Source of the DNA: a virus
Virus record (IMG/VR): IMGVR_UViG_3300021960_000356
Coordinates: 1-29,248 of that record
Length of the DNA stretch: 29,248 bases
Strand: one strand, 5' to 3'
The notes under the pieces are model-generated. The model had not been told where the DNA came from, ran no database searches, and saw only the letters and a list, made by a program, of their open reading frames with translations. Within the stretch, counting starts at the first letter, position 1, and every line of letters begins with the position of its first letter. Position numbers and translations under genes: made by a program. Below, in pieces: positions 14,661 through 22,668 of the stretch.

Positions 14661-15017
14661 ATGGAAACACTGACTCTCGCAAAAGGACGGGGAAGCGACG
14701 TATCTCGATATCGGAGGTTCCGTCTTGCTAACTCACGGGCTACGCAGAAGCACATCGCGCTCCTGTTGAAGCGAAGGTTTTTTCCTCTTCTCGACAACAC
14801 TGATATAGTTAATCTATCTAATATAAATGTCGTAAAGCACTCCTTGCTAGCGACGGTGGCTGAAGACAACTCCGACACAGAGAGATCCAACTTTCATTGG
14901 GGTATGTGTAAAATGATCCTCGACGAGGAAAAAGATGCATACCGTGGTATGGCTAAACCTAAAGTTAATCTTGACCCCTCGGGACAGTCGGGTCATAGTA
15001 TTAGGAACATTTTGTAA
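14661..15017 (+). CDS. Head-to-tail connector protein, C-terminal ORF (118 aa)
   Basis: Basic N-terminal stretch KGRGSDVSRYRRFRLANS (residues about 8-25), then a helical region (NVVKHSLLATVAEDNSDTER, about 56-75) and LDEEKDAYRGMAKPKVNLDP. The 'yRRFRl...lKrrf.pl.d.tDiv.l.ni.alKh.lla..aEDn.D.er' layout normally sits at the C-terminal end of a longer connector protein. Here it starts with its own ATG 5 nt after the previous stop. Its stop overlaps the holin-like start as TAATG. Confidence 0.6.
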   Translation: METLTLAKGRGSDVSRYRRFRLANSRATQKHIALLLKRRFFPLLDNTDIVNLSNINVVKHSLLATVAEDNSDTERSNFHWGMCKMILDEEKDAYRGMAKPKVNLDPSGQSGHSIRNIL

Positions 15018-15190
15018 TGACTATGAATAAAGAATCCATCCTCGGAGTAGTAAGACACATTTTGACTTTTGGCGGCGGACTGCTTGTGTCGAAAGGTGCG
15101 CTAGAAGAGCCTATGATGCTTGAAGCAGTTGGTAGTGTTATCACACTGATTGGTATTATTTGGTCTGTTCGACAGAAAGCTAAAAAGTAG
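15017..15190 (+). CDS. Putative holin (57 aa)
   Basis: A very small membrane protein. Residues about 8-26 (LGVVRHILTFGGGLLVSKG) and 36-52 (EAVGSVITLIGIIWSVR) are two hydrophobic segments joined by a short acidic loop, with a Lys/Arg tail (RQKAKK). This is the layout of class II holins, which form the membrane lesion that times lysis. It starts at the TAATG overlap with the connector ORF and lies immediately before the spanin and amidase genes, which supports the call. Confidence 0.7.
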   Translation: MTMNKESILGVVRHILTFGGGLLVSKGALEEPMMLEAVGSVITLIGIIWSVRQKAKK

Positions 15191-15193
15191 TAG

Positions 15194-15448
15194 ATGGGGG
15201 CAGTCCTGTCAGCAGTCACATCAGCATTATCTGCCGTTGCCTCATACTACAAGTTTGTTTTTCCTCTTCGGGAAATGCGCTCGATACAGCGAGAGATCCA
15301 TAAATATGAAGATGAAATTTATCGTCTCGGTGATCACGCTACCCCTGCTGACAAGTTGCGTATCGAAGTCATCGCTAGAAGAAAGCGAGACGCAGAAGAA
15401 CAACTCCGCACTTTACGATCCACCTACTCTGACTCTGATAAAGGGTAA
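15194..15448 (+). CDS. Inner-membrane spanin (i-spanin) (84 aa)
   Basis: A weakly hydrophobic N-terminal segment rich in Ala and Val (AVLSAVTSALSAVASYYKFV, residues about 3-22) is followed by a long periplasmic coiled coil (about 28-80, EMRSIQREIHKYEDEIYRL). This is the Rz-type arrangement. The outer-membrane partner is encoded in the +1 frame from 15306, inside this gene, as in Rz/Rz1. The two subunits fuse inner and outer membrane at the end of lysis, so the host has an outer membrane. It starts 3 bp after the holin stop. Confidence 0.7.
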   Translation: MGAVLSAVTSALSAVASYYKFVFPLREMRSIQREIHKYEDEIYRLGDHATPADKLRIEVIARRKRDAEEQLRTLRSTYSDSDKG

Positions 15449-15557
15449 ATCCTACCAGTTCAAGGAGGGTGTATTAAAGGGCCGGGGCCAAAAGTTTCAC
15501 TCCCACTACAGCTATGTAATGGCTTTACTAACCGGAAAACCGTATGGACAAGAATGA
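15306..15557 (+). CDS. Outer-membrane lipoprotein spanin (o-spanin), overlapping gene (83 aa)
   Basis: A lipoprotein signal: MKMKFIVSVITLPLLTSC, with a lipobox ending at Cys18, then a short periplasmic part (YDPPTLTLIKGKSYQFK, KFHSHYSYVMALLTGK). It begins inside the i-spanin gene and runs past its end, in a different frame. It overlaps the amidase start by 14 nt. Another possible start is the ATG at 15312. The lipobox and the position make this a confident Rz1 analogue. Confidence 0.75.
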   Translation: MKMKFIVSVITLPLLTSCVSKSSLEESETQKNNSALYDPPTLTLIKGKSYQFKEGVLKGRGQKFHSHYSYVMALLTGKPYGQE

Positions 15558-16332
15558 TCTATATACGCTCCGGTGGCATCTCAAAAATTGGACAAGTGAC
15601 AGCCACGCCAAAGCCCTGAGAGTTGTCAACCGATTGTTGGGCGAGTCTGCGGCAGTTGATCGAGAACACTCTCCCTCGTCAAATAATAGCTCTAGTAAAA
15701 GATCCAACCAGCGGTCTCTGTGGTATTCTCAAGCAGAGACAAAGTTCCCCTCATCTAAGACAAGAGGGAGGTATCCAAGTGGTGGGCCAGAGGGCGCAAT
15801 CGTCCACTGGACGGCTGGTAGAGAAAACCAGAGCCTAAAGTCCGCTTTGTCTTATCAGGCAAGGCAGGGGTTCACCTATTTTGTAATCGACGAGGATGGT
15901 AACGTAGGGCAAAACTTCCCGCTGAATCAGTGGGGTTACCACGCGGGTAAGAGTTACTATGACGGCTTGGGGTCATACGTTTCCAACAGAGTGGTCGGCA
16001 TAGAAGTCATATGTCCGGGTCATTTGGACAAACGCAGGACCGCTTGGTTCGACCGGACTGAACCATACCCTGAAGGTAAGTGCCGCCTAGAAGTAAGGAA
16101 AAACAAAAATATCGCCCCCGGTTACTATTACAAGTTTACCAACGAGCAGGAAAACAGCTTAATAAAGCTGCTGCTTTGGTTGTGGGATCAATACGACTGC
16201 TTCCAAGTTCCTTACATCCTCGGCCATGATGAAGTTTCGCCCGGAAGGAAAGTAGACCCCGGCGGCTCCTTATCGTATACTATGCCAGAGTTCCGGTCTA
16301 AGATTAGTAAGTTAGTTAACGAAACCCTCTAG
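15544..16332 (+). CDS. N-acetylmuramoyl-L-alanine amidase, endolysin (262 aa)
   Basis: Cleaves the lactyl-L-alanine bond of peptidoglycan. It belongs to the amidase_2/PGRP family: zinc ligands are probably His88 (AIVHWTAG), His228 and Asp238 (GHDEVSPGRKVDPGG), with Lys236 as a catalytic residue. His133 (WGYHAGKS) is the conserved substrate-side histidine. The first 80 residues form an extra N-terminal segment with a Ser/Asn-rich linker (SPSSNNSSSKRSNQRS), which could be a cell-wall or export element. There is no clear signal peptide, so it depends on the holin. It overlaps the o-spanin end by 14 nt. Confidence 0.88.
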   Translation: MDKNDLYTLRWHLKNWTSDSHAKALRVVNRLLGESAAVDREHSPSSNNSSSKRSNQRSLWYSQAETKFPSSKTRGRYPSGGPEGAIVHWTAGRENQSLKSALSYQARQGFTYFVIDEDGNVGQNFPLNQWGYHAGKSYYDGLGSYVSNRVVGIEVICPGHLDKRRTAWFDRTEPYPEGKCRLEVRKNKNIAPGYYYKFTNEQENSLIKLLLWLWDQYDCFQVPYILGHDEVSPGRKVDPGGSLSYTMPEFRSKISKLVNETL

Positions 16333-16336
16333 TGAT

Positions 16337-16414
16337 ATGAATTATCTTAAAAAACCAGATCGCAAAGCAACGGTCAAGAAGGCTAAGAAAAGTAAACCCA
16401 CTAAAAAATACTAA
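16337..16414 (+). CDS. Very small basic peptide (25 aa)
   Basis: The ORF MNYLKKPDRKATVKKAKKSK... starts 4 bp after the amidase stop and ends 4 bp before the next ATG. It is nearly all Lys, with a Lys/Ala repeat like those of its two neighbours. It could be a DNA-neutralising peptide packed in the virion, or chance. Tight spacing in a compact cluster is the main support. Confidence 0.4.
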   Translation: MNYLKKPDRKATVKKAKKSKPTKKY

Positions 16415-16418
16415 AATC

Positions 16419-16595
16419 ATGCCCCGAGGCAAGACATCGCGACGAGCTAAAGTAAAGAAAGCTAGGAAAGATGCCTGTTACCACAAGGTAAAAGGGCGTT
16501 ATAAAGTGTTTCCATCCGCATACGCTAGTGGAGCTATAGCCAAGTGTCGTAAAGTTGGGGCTAAAAACTGGGGGAATAGCAATGCCTCCAGTTAG
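16419..16595 (+). CDS. Small basic protein with PSAYASGAIAKCRK motif (58 aa)
   Basis: The N-terminal third is Lys/Arg-rich (RRAKVKKARKD). The middle is CYHKVKGRYKVFPSAYASGA and the end is KCRKVGAKNWG. Proteins with 'kvfPSAYASgaivkCRk.gakNWg' recur in marine phages and algal viruses; I know of no biochemical function. The two Cys (residues about 20 and 43) with basic residues could bind DNA or a metal. It overlaps the next gene by 14 nt. Confidence 0.6.
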   Translation: MPRGKTSRRAKVKKARKDACYHKVKGRYKVFPSAYASGAIAKCRKVGAKNWGNSNASS

Positions 16596-16890
16596 GAAAA
16601 CAAAAGAAGGCGCGAACCTGAAGAGGTGGTTCAAAGAGAAGTGGGTGGATGTCCGCACGGGGAAGCCGTGTGGTAGGGGAGAAGGCGAAAAAAGAGGGAC
16701 TCCGTATTGCCGACCTTCGGAACGAGTGAGCCGGGAGACTCCGAAAACTTCTAAGGAGGTGACAGCATCCGAGAAGCGGAGCAGGATTAGCCAAAAGAAG
16801 AAGCTAGGGCAACCTGCTGGAAAGCCCCGTAGGGTAGACCCCTTACGTCGGAGAAAACGTAAGAGGTCTATCAAGAAAGCTAGATCGTAG
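16582..16890 (+). CDS. DUF5872-like basic protein (102 aa)
   Basis: It resembles DUF5872 proteins as I recall them: LKRWFKEKWVDVRTGKPCGR near the start, a CRPS-type second Cys (YCRPSERVSRETPKTSKE, residues about 40-57), and a Lys/Arg-rich C-terminus (LRRRKRKRSIKKARS). Such proteins are widespread in aquatic viruses and are suspected virion proteins. The start at 16582 is preferred over an in-frame start at 16555 inside the previous gene. The stop codon lies 11 bp inside the convergent primase-helicase gene, so the two arms of the genome meet here with no intervening terminator. Confidence 0.6.
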   Translation: MPPVRKTKEGANLKRWFKEKWVDVRTGKPCGRGEGEKRGTPYCRPSERVSRETPKTSKEVTASEKRSRISQKKKLGQPAGKPRRVDPLRRRKRKRSIKKARS

Positions 16891-19054
16891 CTTCGATGAC
16901 ATTCTGGGCAATGTCGTAGCATTCAGCCACTCCAACAGTCCAGATCTTGCCACCCCCGCTCCCTATAGACTTAACGGGCCGTAGCTTTTTGTTACTCTTG
17001 TGGGCTTCTTCCATAGCAGCCATGCCTCGACGGACGAATTCTAGATTAGAAGACTGACCAACGTGTCTACCGTTGTTATACTCTTGGACGAGGACTTGGA
17101 ACTGAGTCACAGTCCCTTTCCACTCTACTGCGCTGCTCGCGGATCTGTGGTGGATCGCGAAGAACTCTACAAGTTCTGCGATAGAGGATCTACTTGAGTT
17201 GTCATACGCTGCGCTTGCGATGGCTTCATCAATGTAACTCTCGATACCAAACCGCGAATAGACCTCGATGTCTTGGGGCACTTTCCAGTCGAGGATGTAT
17301 CGACAGAAGTGAGGTAACTCCTTATCTATGGTCTTCTCCACTACGTGGTTTGGTGGGAACTTGCTAGTTGCGGAGTCGCTGATAAGTAACGCCAACAGCT
17401 TATCGCGGTTCGATGAATCGAGGGCGGGGATTACAGACAGGCTGTTCGCGTCCATATTCAGAGACATTATAACTCTGCCCGTCCAAGGAATGTTCACAGC
17501 ATCGACATATTTAGCGTGATACTCGATTCTCGGGTTAGCCACAGCCCTCTTGATTAGTTCAGTGGCCTTCCTTTGGTCTGAGAAGTTAGCGGCTGACACA
17601 GTGTCATCAATTACCCACGCGGGGAAACGAGCCAAGTCCTTGTTAAATTTAGTTTGTCCCGACAAATAATCCGAAGCGTCTGCGAGACCTCCGACCATAG
17701 CCGAGATCACCTTGTTCGATAGGAGTGACTTCCCTTTGTTGGTTGGTCCAACAAGCAAGAGTGCTTGCCCCTGACAGAACCGCCTGTCCAAAACCGCGTT
17801 GTAGAACCTCTTGAGCCACGCATACAAATAGTCTGTAGCGGGTCTAGGGTTACCAGAAGAATCTGTTGCGGTGGAAAACATCTGAGACAACCACTCGTTG
17901 ATGAAGGGCCATAGAGCAGGGTCGCCATCCTCGTCGGGTTCAACGGGGCTAATTGAAGCACTGTTAAGGATTCGATGTCCGTTGTGTATGACGATTCTGT
18001 CCTTCGAGAAGACTACAGGAGCAATCTCGTCTACACGGTTCTGGTTTGAGATGGCTAAGATTGCATTGTCCATCTCTGAGAGGTTCTGCCCTTTCTTAGG
18101 TTTGGTCGAAAAGTTTGCGGCCCTCAACTCTAGTATCAGTTGGTCTTTAGGTATAGATACTGACATCCCATTCAGGACTTTGAAGAATGACTTGCCGTTG
18201 AACCAGTATTCCCCGAGGAGGTTGCCCATTTTCTTTTGCTCGTATTTCTCTACGAACTTTCGGCCAAGTATCTCACGCCATGTGAAGAAGCCTTTACCTC
18301 CCCTATCAGAATAACAGATAACTCCATCATCCGAGATCTGACACCCTTCTCGATCTACGCCGTCGTTGATCCAGAACAGAGGTCCGCGAGAACCCACCTC
18401 GAAGTCACCTAACCACCGTCCGGGGAATGAGTTCTCAACCTCTTTGGCGATCTCTTCCATCGGTATAGTTGTGTCTGTCGATTCTGGGGGCCGATTACTG
18501 GCCGCTTTCATCAGCGCAGCCCTAACAGTGTCACTACTTACATCACCTCCTGTCAAGATCCAGTCGCTACCTATTTCAAAATACTGGTTAGGTTTATAGC
18601 TGGCTTCATCAAACCCTGCGATGGCTTTGGGGGCTTTGATCACGCGAGCCACTTCTTTTATGAATGGGTCATATAGGGACGGGTCGATTGGCAAGGTATC
18701 CTCGAACTTCCAGATAAAACGAGCGTAGCCACTGAATGTTTTGCTCACCCAAGTCGGTGCGATGGTGAAGGCGGCGTTGGCGATAGCCTCGATACTCGAC
18801 CAGTCTAAAGGGGCGTCGTAGTCAGCAATAAAACCAGAACACTTATTAACGGGGTTACTGTTCGATATTCTCTGCGACGGTGCGTCACCTTCGCAATAAG
18901 AAATGAATAGATGGTCCGTATTTGCATTCGCACACCAGTCTCTGAACTCAGCCTTTGAGTCAAACTTAGGTTTCGCTTGTGCATTTTTAGCTTTCTTCTC
19001 TGGGTTGCTGAGTTTCTTGGCTTCGTTGCTTCTAAGGTTTCTTATGTATCTCAT
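16880..19054 (-). CDS. Primase-helicase (archaeo-eukaryotic-type primase plus superfamily 3 helicase) (724 aa)
   Basis: Makes primers and unwinds the replication fork. The N-terminal half looks like an AEP-type primase: FIADYDA (Asp78 and Asp80), SGYARFIWKFE (about 109-119) and FDEASYKPNQYFEIGSDW (about 148-165). The C-terminal half is a D5-like SF3 helicase: Walker A GPTNKGKS (436-443), Walker B AWVIDDT (479-485) and sensor SLNMD (531-535), followed by a long C-terminal domain with a winged-helix-like finish. I chose the ATG at 19054 because it overlaps the polymerase stop as TAATG; an upstream in-frame start (19111) would add 19 residues inside the polymerase gene. It is the last gene of the minus-strand replication arm. 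Confidence 0.8.
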   Translation of the reverse strand: MRYIRNLRSNEAKKLSNPEKKAKNAQAKPKFDSKAEFRDWCANANTDHLFISYCEGDAPSQRISNSNPVNKCSGFIADYDAPLDWSSIEAIANAAFTIAPTWVSKTFSGYARFIWKFEDTLPIDPSLYDPFIKEVARVIKAPKAIAGFDEASYKPNQYFEIGSDWILTGGDVSSDTVRAALMKAASNRPPESTDTTIPMEEIAKEVENSFPGRWLGDFEVGSRGPLFWINDGVDREGCQISDDGVICYSDRGGKGFFTWREILGRKFVEKYEQKKMGNLLGEYWFNGKSFFKVLNGMSVSIPKDQLILELRAANFSTKPKKGQNLSEMDNAILAISNQNRVDEIAPVVFSKDRIVIHNGHRILNSASISPVEPDEDGDPALWPFINEWLSQMFSTATDSSGNPRPATDYLYAWLKRFYNAVLDRRFCQGQALLLVGPTNKGKSLLSNKVISAMVGGLADASDYLSGQTKFNKDLARFPAWVIDDTVSAANFSDQRKATELIKRAVANPRIEYHAKYVDAVNIPWTGRVIMSLNMDANSLSVIPALDSSNRDKLLALLISDSATSKFPPNHVVEKTIDKELPHFCRYILDWKVPQDIEVYSRFGIESYIDEAIASAAYDNSSRSSIAELVEFFAIHHRSASSAVEWKGTVTQFQVLVQEYNNGRHVGQSSNLEFVRRGMAAMEEAHKSNKKLRPVKSIGSGGGKIWTVGVAECYDIAQNVIEATI

Positions 19055-20832
19055 TATTTTTCGTATTGGTCTAAAACTTTCCCTTTGGCTTCTAATGGCA
19101 GGTCGATCCAATCTGGGGCCGTGGACATTATCTCTGTCGTCCTTTTCAAAATGTCATCTGCGTCACTCTTGTCGGCTTCCAAGACGACTTCGTCGTGGAC
19201 ATGGAAGAGGATCTTAAATCCTTCTTCGTTCAGTCGCAACAAATGGTGTGAGAAAATATCTCTAGCTAGAGCTTGAGAAGCGTTCTCCGCTAGGACGCCG
19301 CCCCAGACCCTAGCCTTAGAACGTGTCGCGCCATACAGTCGATCAACAACGCAGTGTCTTCTCCCGTTAGAGTCTATATTAAAAGAGATATTAGAATACT
19401 TCAGGGATCTACCAGAAGGGAGGGTGAGATCCCATTTCCGCTTCGACCCAACTGTCTGGAACGCAGTATACAGAGAATTGTCATATTGCCCCCACAGACC
19501 CACAACTTTGGGTAGCTTGGCTCGATAGAGGTTAACGGCCTCGAAAGATTCCGATAGGCTCATTCCCGCGAAGTCCGCGAACTTTTTAGCTCCAGCACCA
19601 TAACCACACCCGAGGACAATTGCTTTGACCTTGTGCCTCAACTGGGGGTCTTCCTCTTCGAGGACTCCCTTAGCTCGATCCCATAACCCAAAGCGGACCG
19701 CAAAGGTTTCATAAATGTCGTCACTCTGTGAAATGTCTTTAATCAACTCGTCGTCACCTGCTAGGTAAGCTAATGTTCTAACTTCAATTTGAGATAGGTC
19801 AACAGCTACTAAGGCTTTACCTTCTGGCGCACTGAATAGCGACCTAACATTGACCCCAAACATTTCCGCTCTAGGGAGGTTCTGGATGTTAAACGCCCCG
19901 CCAGACCCGCTGAATCTTCCGGTGTGCGCTCCGAAATACAGAGTCCCGATATAGCATCTCCGGTTGGCTACTGTGGAAAGACAGATCGACTCTATCTTTT
20001 TCTTAAGTGAATTTATTCTTCTCCAGTTACGCACCGCACCCACCCAAGCATACTTCTTACCATTTCTGCGGACCCATTCGTCGGCGTCGGGGTTGTTGAT
20101 CGCGAGGCTTGCTGGTGGCTCAATACCTTCTTCTCGGCACTTGTTGTTAAAAGCCTTGCGGCTGAGAATGGATGAGTCTTCTGACCACGGCACGGCTGAC
20201 TCAAGATCGAAGAGTTGCTCGTTCAGAGTTTCTTTAGCTTTCTTCAGACCAGCCACATCTACGTGAATCCCGTGCTGGAGAATAACGCGGTTCATCCTAC
20301 TAATATCGCGCTCTACTTGGGGCCACTTGTGAGAGACCTTCTCCCACAGGCGAAGACAGAGAACACTATCTTGGACAGCATAAGCCGATACTTCCTCTCG
20401 AAAATCGTCGTCCATTTCGTCCCAGTTCAAACCTTTCATGTTGTCACGGGTATCTTTTGATATGGTGATACCTAATACTTCTTCACACGAGTTTGCGAGG
20501 GATCGTCGATAACCGCAGTAAGCGACCATGTCCGCAGTGCAGTGCCATTCCTTTGGTATGGGGCCATCCCACCAACCGTTCTCTAGACCTTCAAGGTAGA
20601 GCAACTCGTCGAACGAGGCATTGTGCGACAAGGCTATATTGCCTTCGAGAAAAGACCAATCGAGGTCTTTAGGGTTACCTACAAATTCATACTTACCTTC
20701 GTCATCTTCTGCATAGACGGTAACCATGTATGGATCGAACTGTGGGTGGTTGAAGTATCCTTTCCACCCCAATTTAGTTATGCTGACCTCTTTATCGTAG
20801 TAGGTCTCAAAGTCTATGGCGAACACACGCAT
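19054..20832 (-). CDS. polA: Family A DNA polymerase (592 aa)
   Basis: The replicative polymerase with 3'-5' exonuclease. The exonuclease motifs are FAIDFETYY (with Asp and Glu), SHNASFDELL and AVQDSVLCLRLW. The polymerase motifs are A: LVAVDLSQIEVRTLAYLA; B: RHKVKAIVLGCGYG; C: FHVHDEVV. In motif B the position equivalent to E. coli Phe762 is leucine (Leu409 when numbered from the upstream GTG, Leu407 from the ATG used here). No 5'-nuclease domain is present, so it is T7-sized. I prefer the ATG at 20832, with AGGAAAA about 9 nt upstream, over the GTG at 20838. The stop overlaps the primase-helicase start. Confidence 0.92.
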   Translation of the reverse strand: MRVFAIDFETYYDKEVSITKLGWKGYFNHPQFDPYMVTVYAEDDEGKYEFVGNPKDLDWSFLEGNIALSHNASFDELLYLEGLENGWWDGPIPKEWHCTADMVAYCGYRRSLANSCEEVLGITISKDTRDNMKGLNWDEMDDDFREEVSAYAVQDSVLCLRLWEKVSHKWPQVERDISRMNRVILQHGIHVDVAGLKKAKETLNEQLFDLESAVPWSEDSSILSRKAFNNKCREEGIEPPASLAINNPDADEWVRRNGKKYAWVGAVRNWRRINSLKKKIESICLSTVANRRCYIGTLYFGAHTGRFSGSGGAFNIQNLPRAEMFGVNVRSLFSAPEGKALVAVDLSQIEVRTLAYLAGDDELIKDISQSDDIYETFAVRFGLWDRAKGVLEEEDPQLRHKVKAIVLGCGYGAGAKKFADFAGMSLSESFEAVNLYRAKLPKVVGLWGQYDNSLYTAFQTVGSKRKWDLTLPSGRSLKYSNISFNIDSNGRRHCVVDRLYGATRSKARVWGGVLAENASQALARDIFSHHLLRLNEEGFKILFHVHDEVVLEADKSDADDILKRTTEIMSTAPDWIDLPLEAKGKVLDQYEK

Positions 20833-20863
20833 ATTCACTTTTCCTAGTCTATTTTACAGGAGT

Positions 20864-20907
20864 TAAAAAAATCCCCCTCTTGGGCACAGTTGTGCCTAGA
20901 GGGGGAT
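20864..20907 (-). terminator. Intrinsic terminator between the ssDNA-binding and polymerase genes
   Basis: On the minus strand, the hairpin AATCCCCCTCT...AGAGGGGGATT (stem of about 17 bp with one unpaired position, 20870-20907) runs straight into seven T (20864-20870). It would separate the upstream genes from the polymerase-primase pair, so partial read-through, or a promoter near 20840, must express those two. Confidence 0.85.
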
Positions 20908-20920
20908 TCTATAAGGTTAT

Positions 20921-21538
20921 TTAAGAAGAGATAGTCTGAATGAACTTCGCGATATCTTCCTTAACAGGTTCCGCCGTCGGTTTGAGAGACGGGGCATACC
21001 AACTATGCGGACCTCGCTGGAGTAGTCCGCTCTTGAAATCCCATTCGACTGAGCTAACGCTCTTGTCTGGGTTTCCTGCGGCCCAAGTCGCCAGCACCTT
21101 ATATGTCTGTCTGTATGCGTCCTTATGGACATGAATCTTCCCAAGAGCGCAGAAATCGTCACCCAAAGGGAGGGGAAATGCCGCTGGGTCAGGCTCCTCT
21201 TGGTTCGAGCGGAAGAGAAAAGTGAGTTCAGCGAACTCAATAACTTTAAACTCAGAATCTTTTCTAAGTTCTTCTGCTTCGGATTCTGTGTTAACCATAC
21301 GGGCCATTGTTTCTGAACCGTATGGTATATCTTCCTTCCACCCCTTGGTAGGGTTGATTACCGCAGCGCGGATAGGTTCATCAGCCTCGGACAGGGTGAA
21401 CTCTTTGCCAAGGACGATAGCACCTACAGGTGCATCGATGGATGAAGTCTTCTGGACTACGTTAATGCGTGGGATGTCGATGTCTGATGCGGAGATCAGA
21501 AATCCCGACTCGTTTGGTTTGCTTAGTTCTGTTGACAT
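20921..21538 (-). CDS. Putative single-stranded DNA-binding protein (205 aa)
   Basis: The family is not certain. The N-terminal half (DIDIPRINVVQKTSSIDAPVG, residues about 20-40) leads a beta-rich domain (IRAAVINPTKGWKEDIPYG), followed by an aromatic-containing segment (YKVLATWAAGNPDKSVSSVEW) and an acidic tail. The order exonuclease, this gene, DNA polymerase, primase-helicase matches many phages and prophages in which this slot holds an ssDNA-binding or annealing protein. The call rests mostly on that synteny. It ends just before the terminator at 20864-20907. Confidence 0.5.
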   Translation of the reverse strand: MSTELSKPNESGFLISASDIDIPRINVVQKTSSIDAPVGAIVLGKEFTLSEADEPIRAAVINPTKGWKEDIPYGSETMARMVNTESEAEELRKDSEFKVIEFAELTFLFRSNQEEPDPAAFPLPLGDDFCALGKIHVHKDAYRQTYKVLATWAAGNPDKSVSSVEWDFKSGLLQRGPHSWYAPSLKPTAEPVKEDIAKFIQTISS

Positions 21539-21587
21539 AGCTTCTATTGTTTATTGTTTATTGTTATGTTAGGTCAAAGGGACTCGA

Positions 21588-22448
21588 TCACGATAAGGTG
21601 AACCTCTCCTCGGACGGCGTAAGAATAGACTCCTTATCGAGGCTGTCAAGAAATTCAATTCTTTTTTCTTTCTTTGAACCCTTATCCGCCTTTTGCTCAA
21701 TCTTTTTAGTGAGCCTACCAATAGGGATACTAGCAATCTCCAGTATGTCTCCCTCGTCTACTCCGAAGTCTTGGGCCACTGAGACCAGTGCCCCGTTGTC
21801 GTTACATTTCTTGGGTGTGCCCATCGACTTGAGTCGGAGACTTGGAAGAGATACGTCTCCATCTTTCACCTTTTCTACAAGGTTCTTTCGGAAGGCGTTA
21901 GCCCAGTTGGTCACAACCTTGGCGATAGACCAAAGTGCCTCCAAGTCCTCGGGGTCATCATTACCAGATATCTCTGGGACCGAGGAACCCAACTTGTCGG
22001 CCACCTCTAAAATCATCCCGCCGAGTGCAGGACACGAATCCTCGTAGTGGCAGAACCGACAGTTTTGGTTAGGGTTCAGTTCTTCGAGTGATGGCGACCC
22101 GGACGACCACTTGGATCTGACGTAAGTGGCTCTAGCGACTACTCGGCTTACCTCTTCTCTAATCTTCGCAAGGTCGTCGCGATGAAAAGTATAGTTAGGC
22201 GTGTCGTTATAGAACGGGATGTAGAATACGAAAGTCACCTCGTCGATCTCGGGAAACTTATCAAACACGCCGATTGTATATGCTTTCGATTGCCAGTTCT
22301 CGGACGGGTGGTCAATCTGCGATACCCCCGTTTTGTAGTCGGCGAGTAAAGCTTTTTTTCCTTTTATTGTTAATCTATCGCACGTACCAAACGTGGATAG
22401 CCCGTAGTTCAGTTCTATGTTTAGACGTATCTCGTTGTAATCAGTCAT
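21588..22448 (-). CDS. PD-(D/E)XK exonuclease, C-terminal catalytic fragment (286 aa)
   Basis: RecB/Cas4-like nuclease core: GTCD (Asp24), ADYK (Asp37, Lys39) and NWQSKAY (Gln53, Tyr57), then three cysteines in the C-x2-C-x5-C pattern (Cys130, Cys133, Cys139) that in this family complete a 4Fe-4S cluster with an N-terminal Cys. That N-terminal Cys and the first helix are missing here and are found in the separate ORF at 23713-23967. The ORF starts with its own ATG, overlapping the previous stop by 8 nt; an in-frame stop lies 15 nt upstream, so it cannot be a simple readthrough extension. Likely role: end resection in recombination-linked replication. Confidence 0.8.
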   Translation of the reverse strand: MTDYNEIRLNIELNYGLSTFGTCDRLTIKGKKALLADYKTGVSQIDHPSENWQSKAYTIGVFDKFPEIDEVTFVFYIPFYNDTPNYTFHRDDLAKIREEVSRVVARATYVRSKWSSGSPSLEELNPNQNCRFCHYEDSCPALGGMILEVADKLGSSVPEISGNDDPEDLEALWSIAKVVTNWANAFRKNLVEKVKDGDVSLPSLRLKSMGTPKKCNDNGALVSVAQDFGVDEGDILEIASIPIGRLTKKIEQKADKGSKKEKRIEFLDSLDKESILTPSEERFTLS

Positions 22449-22668
22449 CGTTTTGTATTCTTAGTGTTTTTTCAAATTGTCTGACAGTGTCTTTGGTCAC
22501 CCTCTTCCATTCGCACTGGTGGAAATCTTTGCAGAATGCACCATAAAGCTGCCCCAGCGTGTCGTCATCCCAACTCTCGAAAGAGCCGGAATGCTCCCGA
22601 AGGCTCTTAATGTCCTTTAACATCATCAAGTCGAACCAGCCTCCTATATCTTCTGAGTGCTTATTCAT
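22441..22668 (-). CDS. Hypothetical protein in the exonuclease insertion (75 aa)
   Basis: A small acidic helical protein, DDDTLGQLYGAFCKDFHQ near the middle and a helical end. It starts at the ATG at 22668, overlapping the winged-helix gene's stop by 8 nt, and its stop overlaps the next start by 8 nt. A longer in-frame ORF reaches 22854 but only by crossing that gene. The family is not recognised. It is one of the genes separating the two exonuclease fragments. Confidence 0.6.
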   Translation of the reverse strand: MNKHSEDIGGWFDLMMLKDIKSLREHSGSFESWDDDTLGQLYGAFCKDFHQCEWKRVTKDTVRQFEKTLRIQNDD

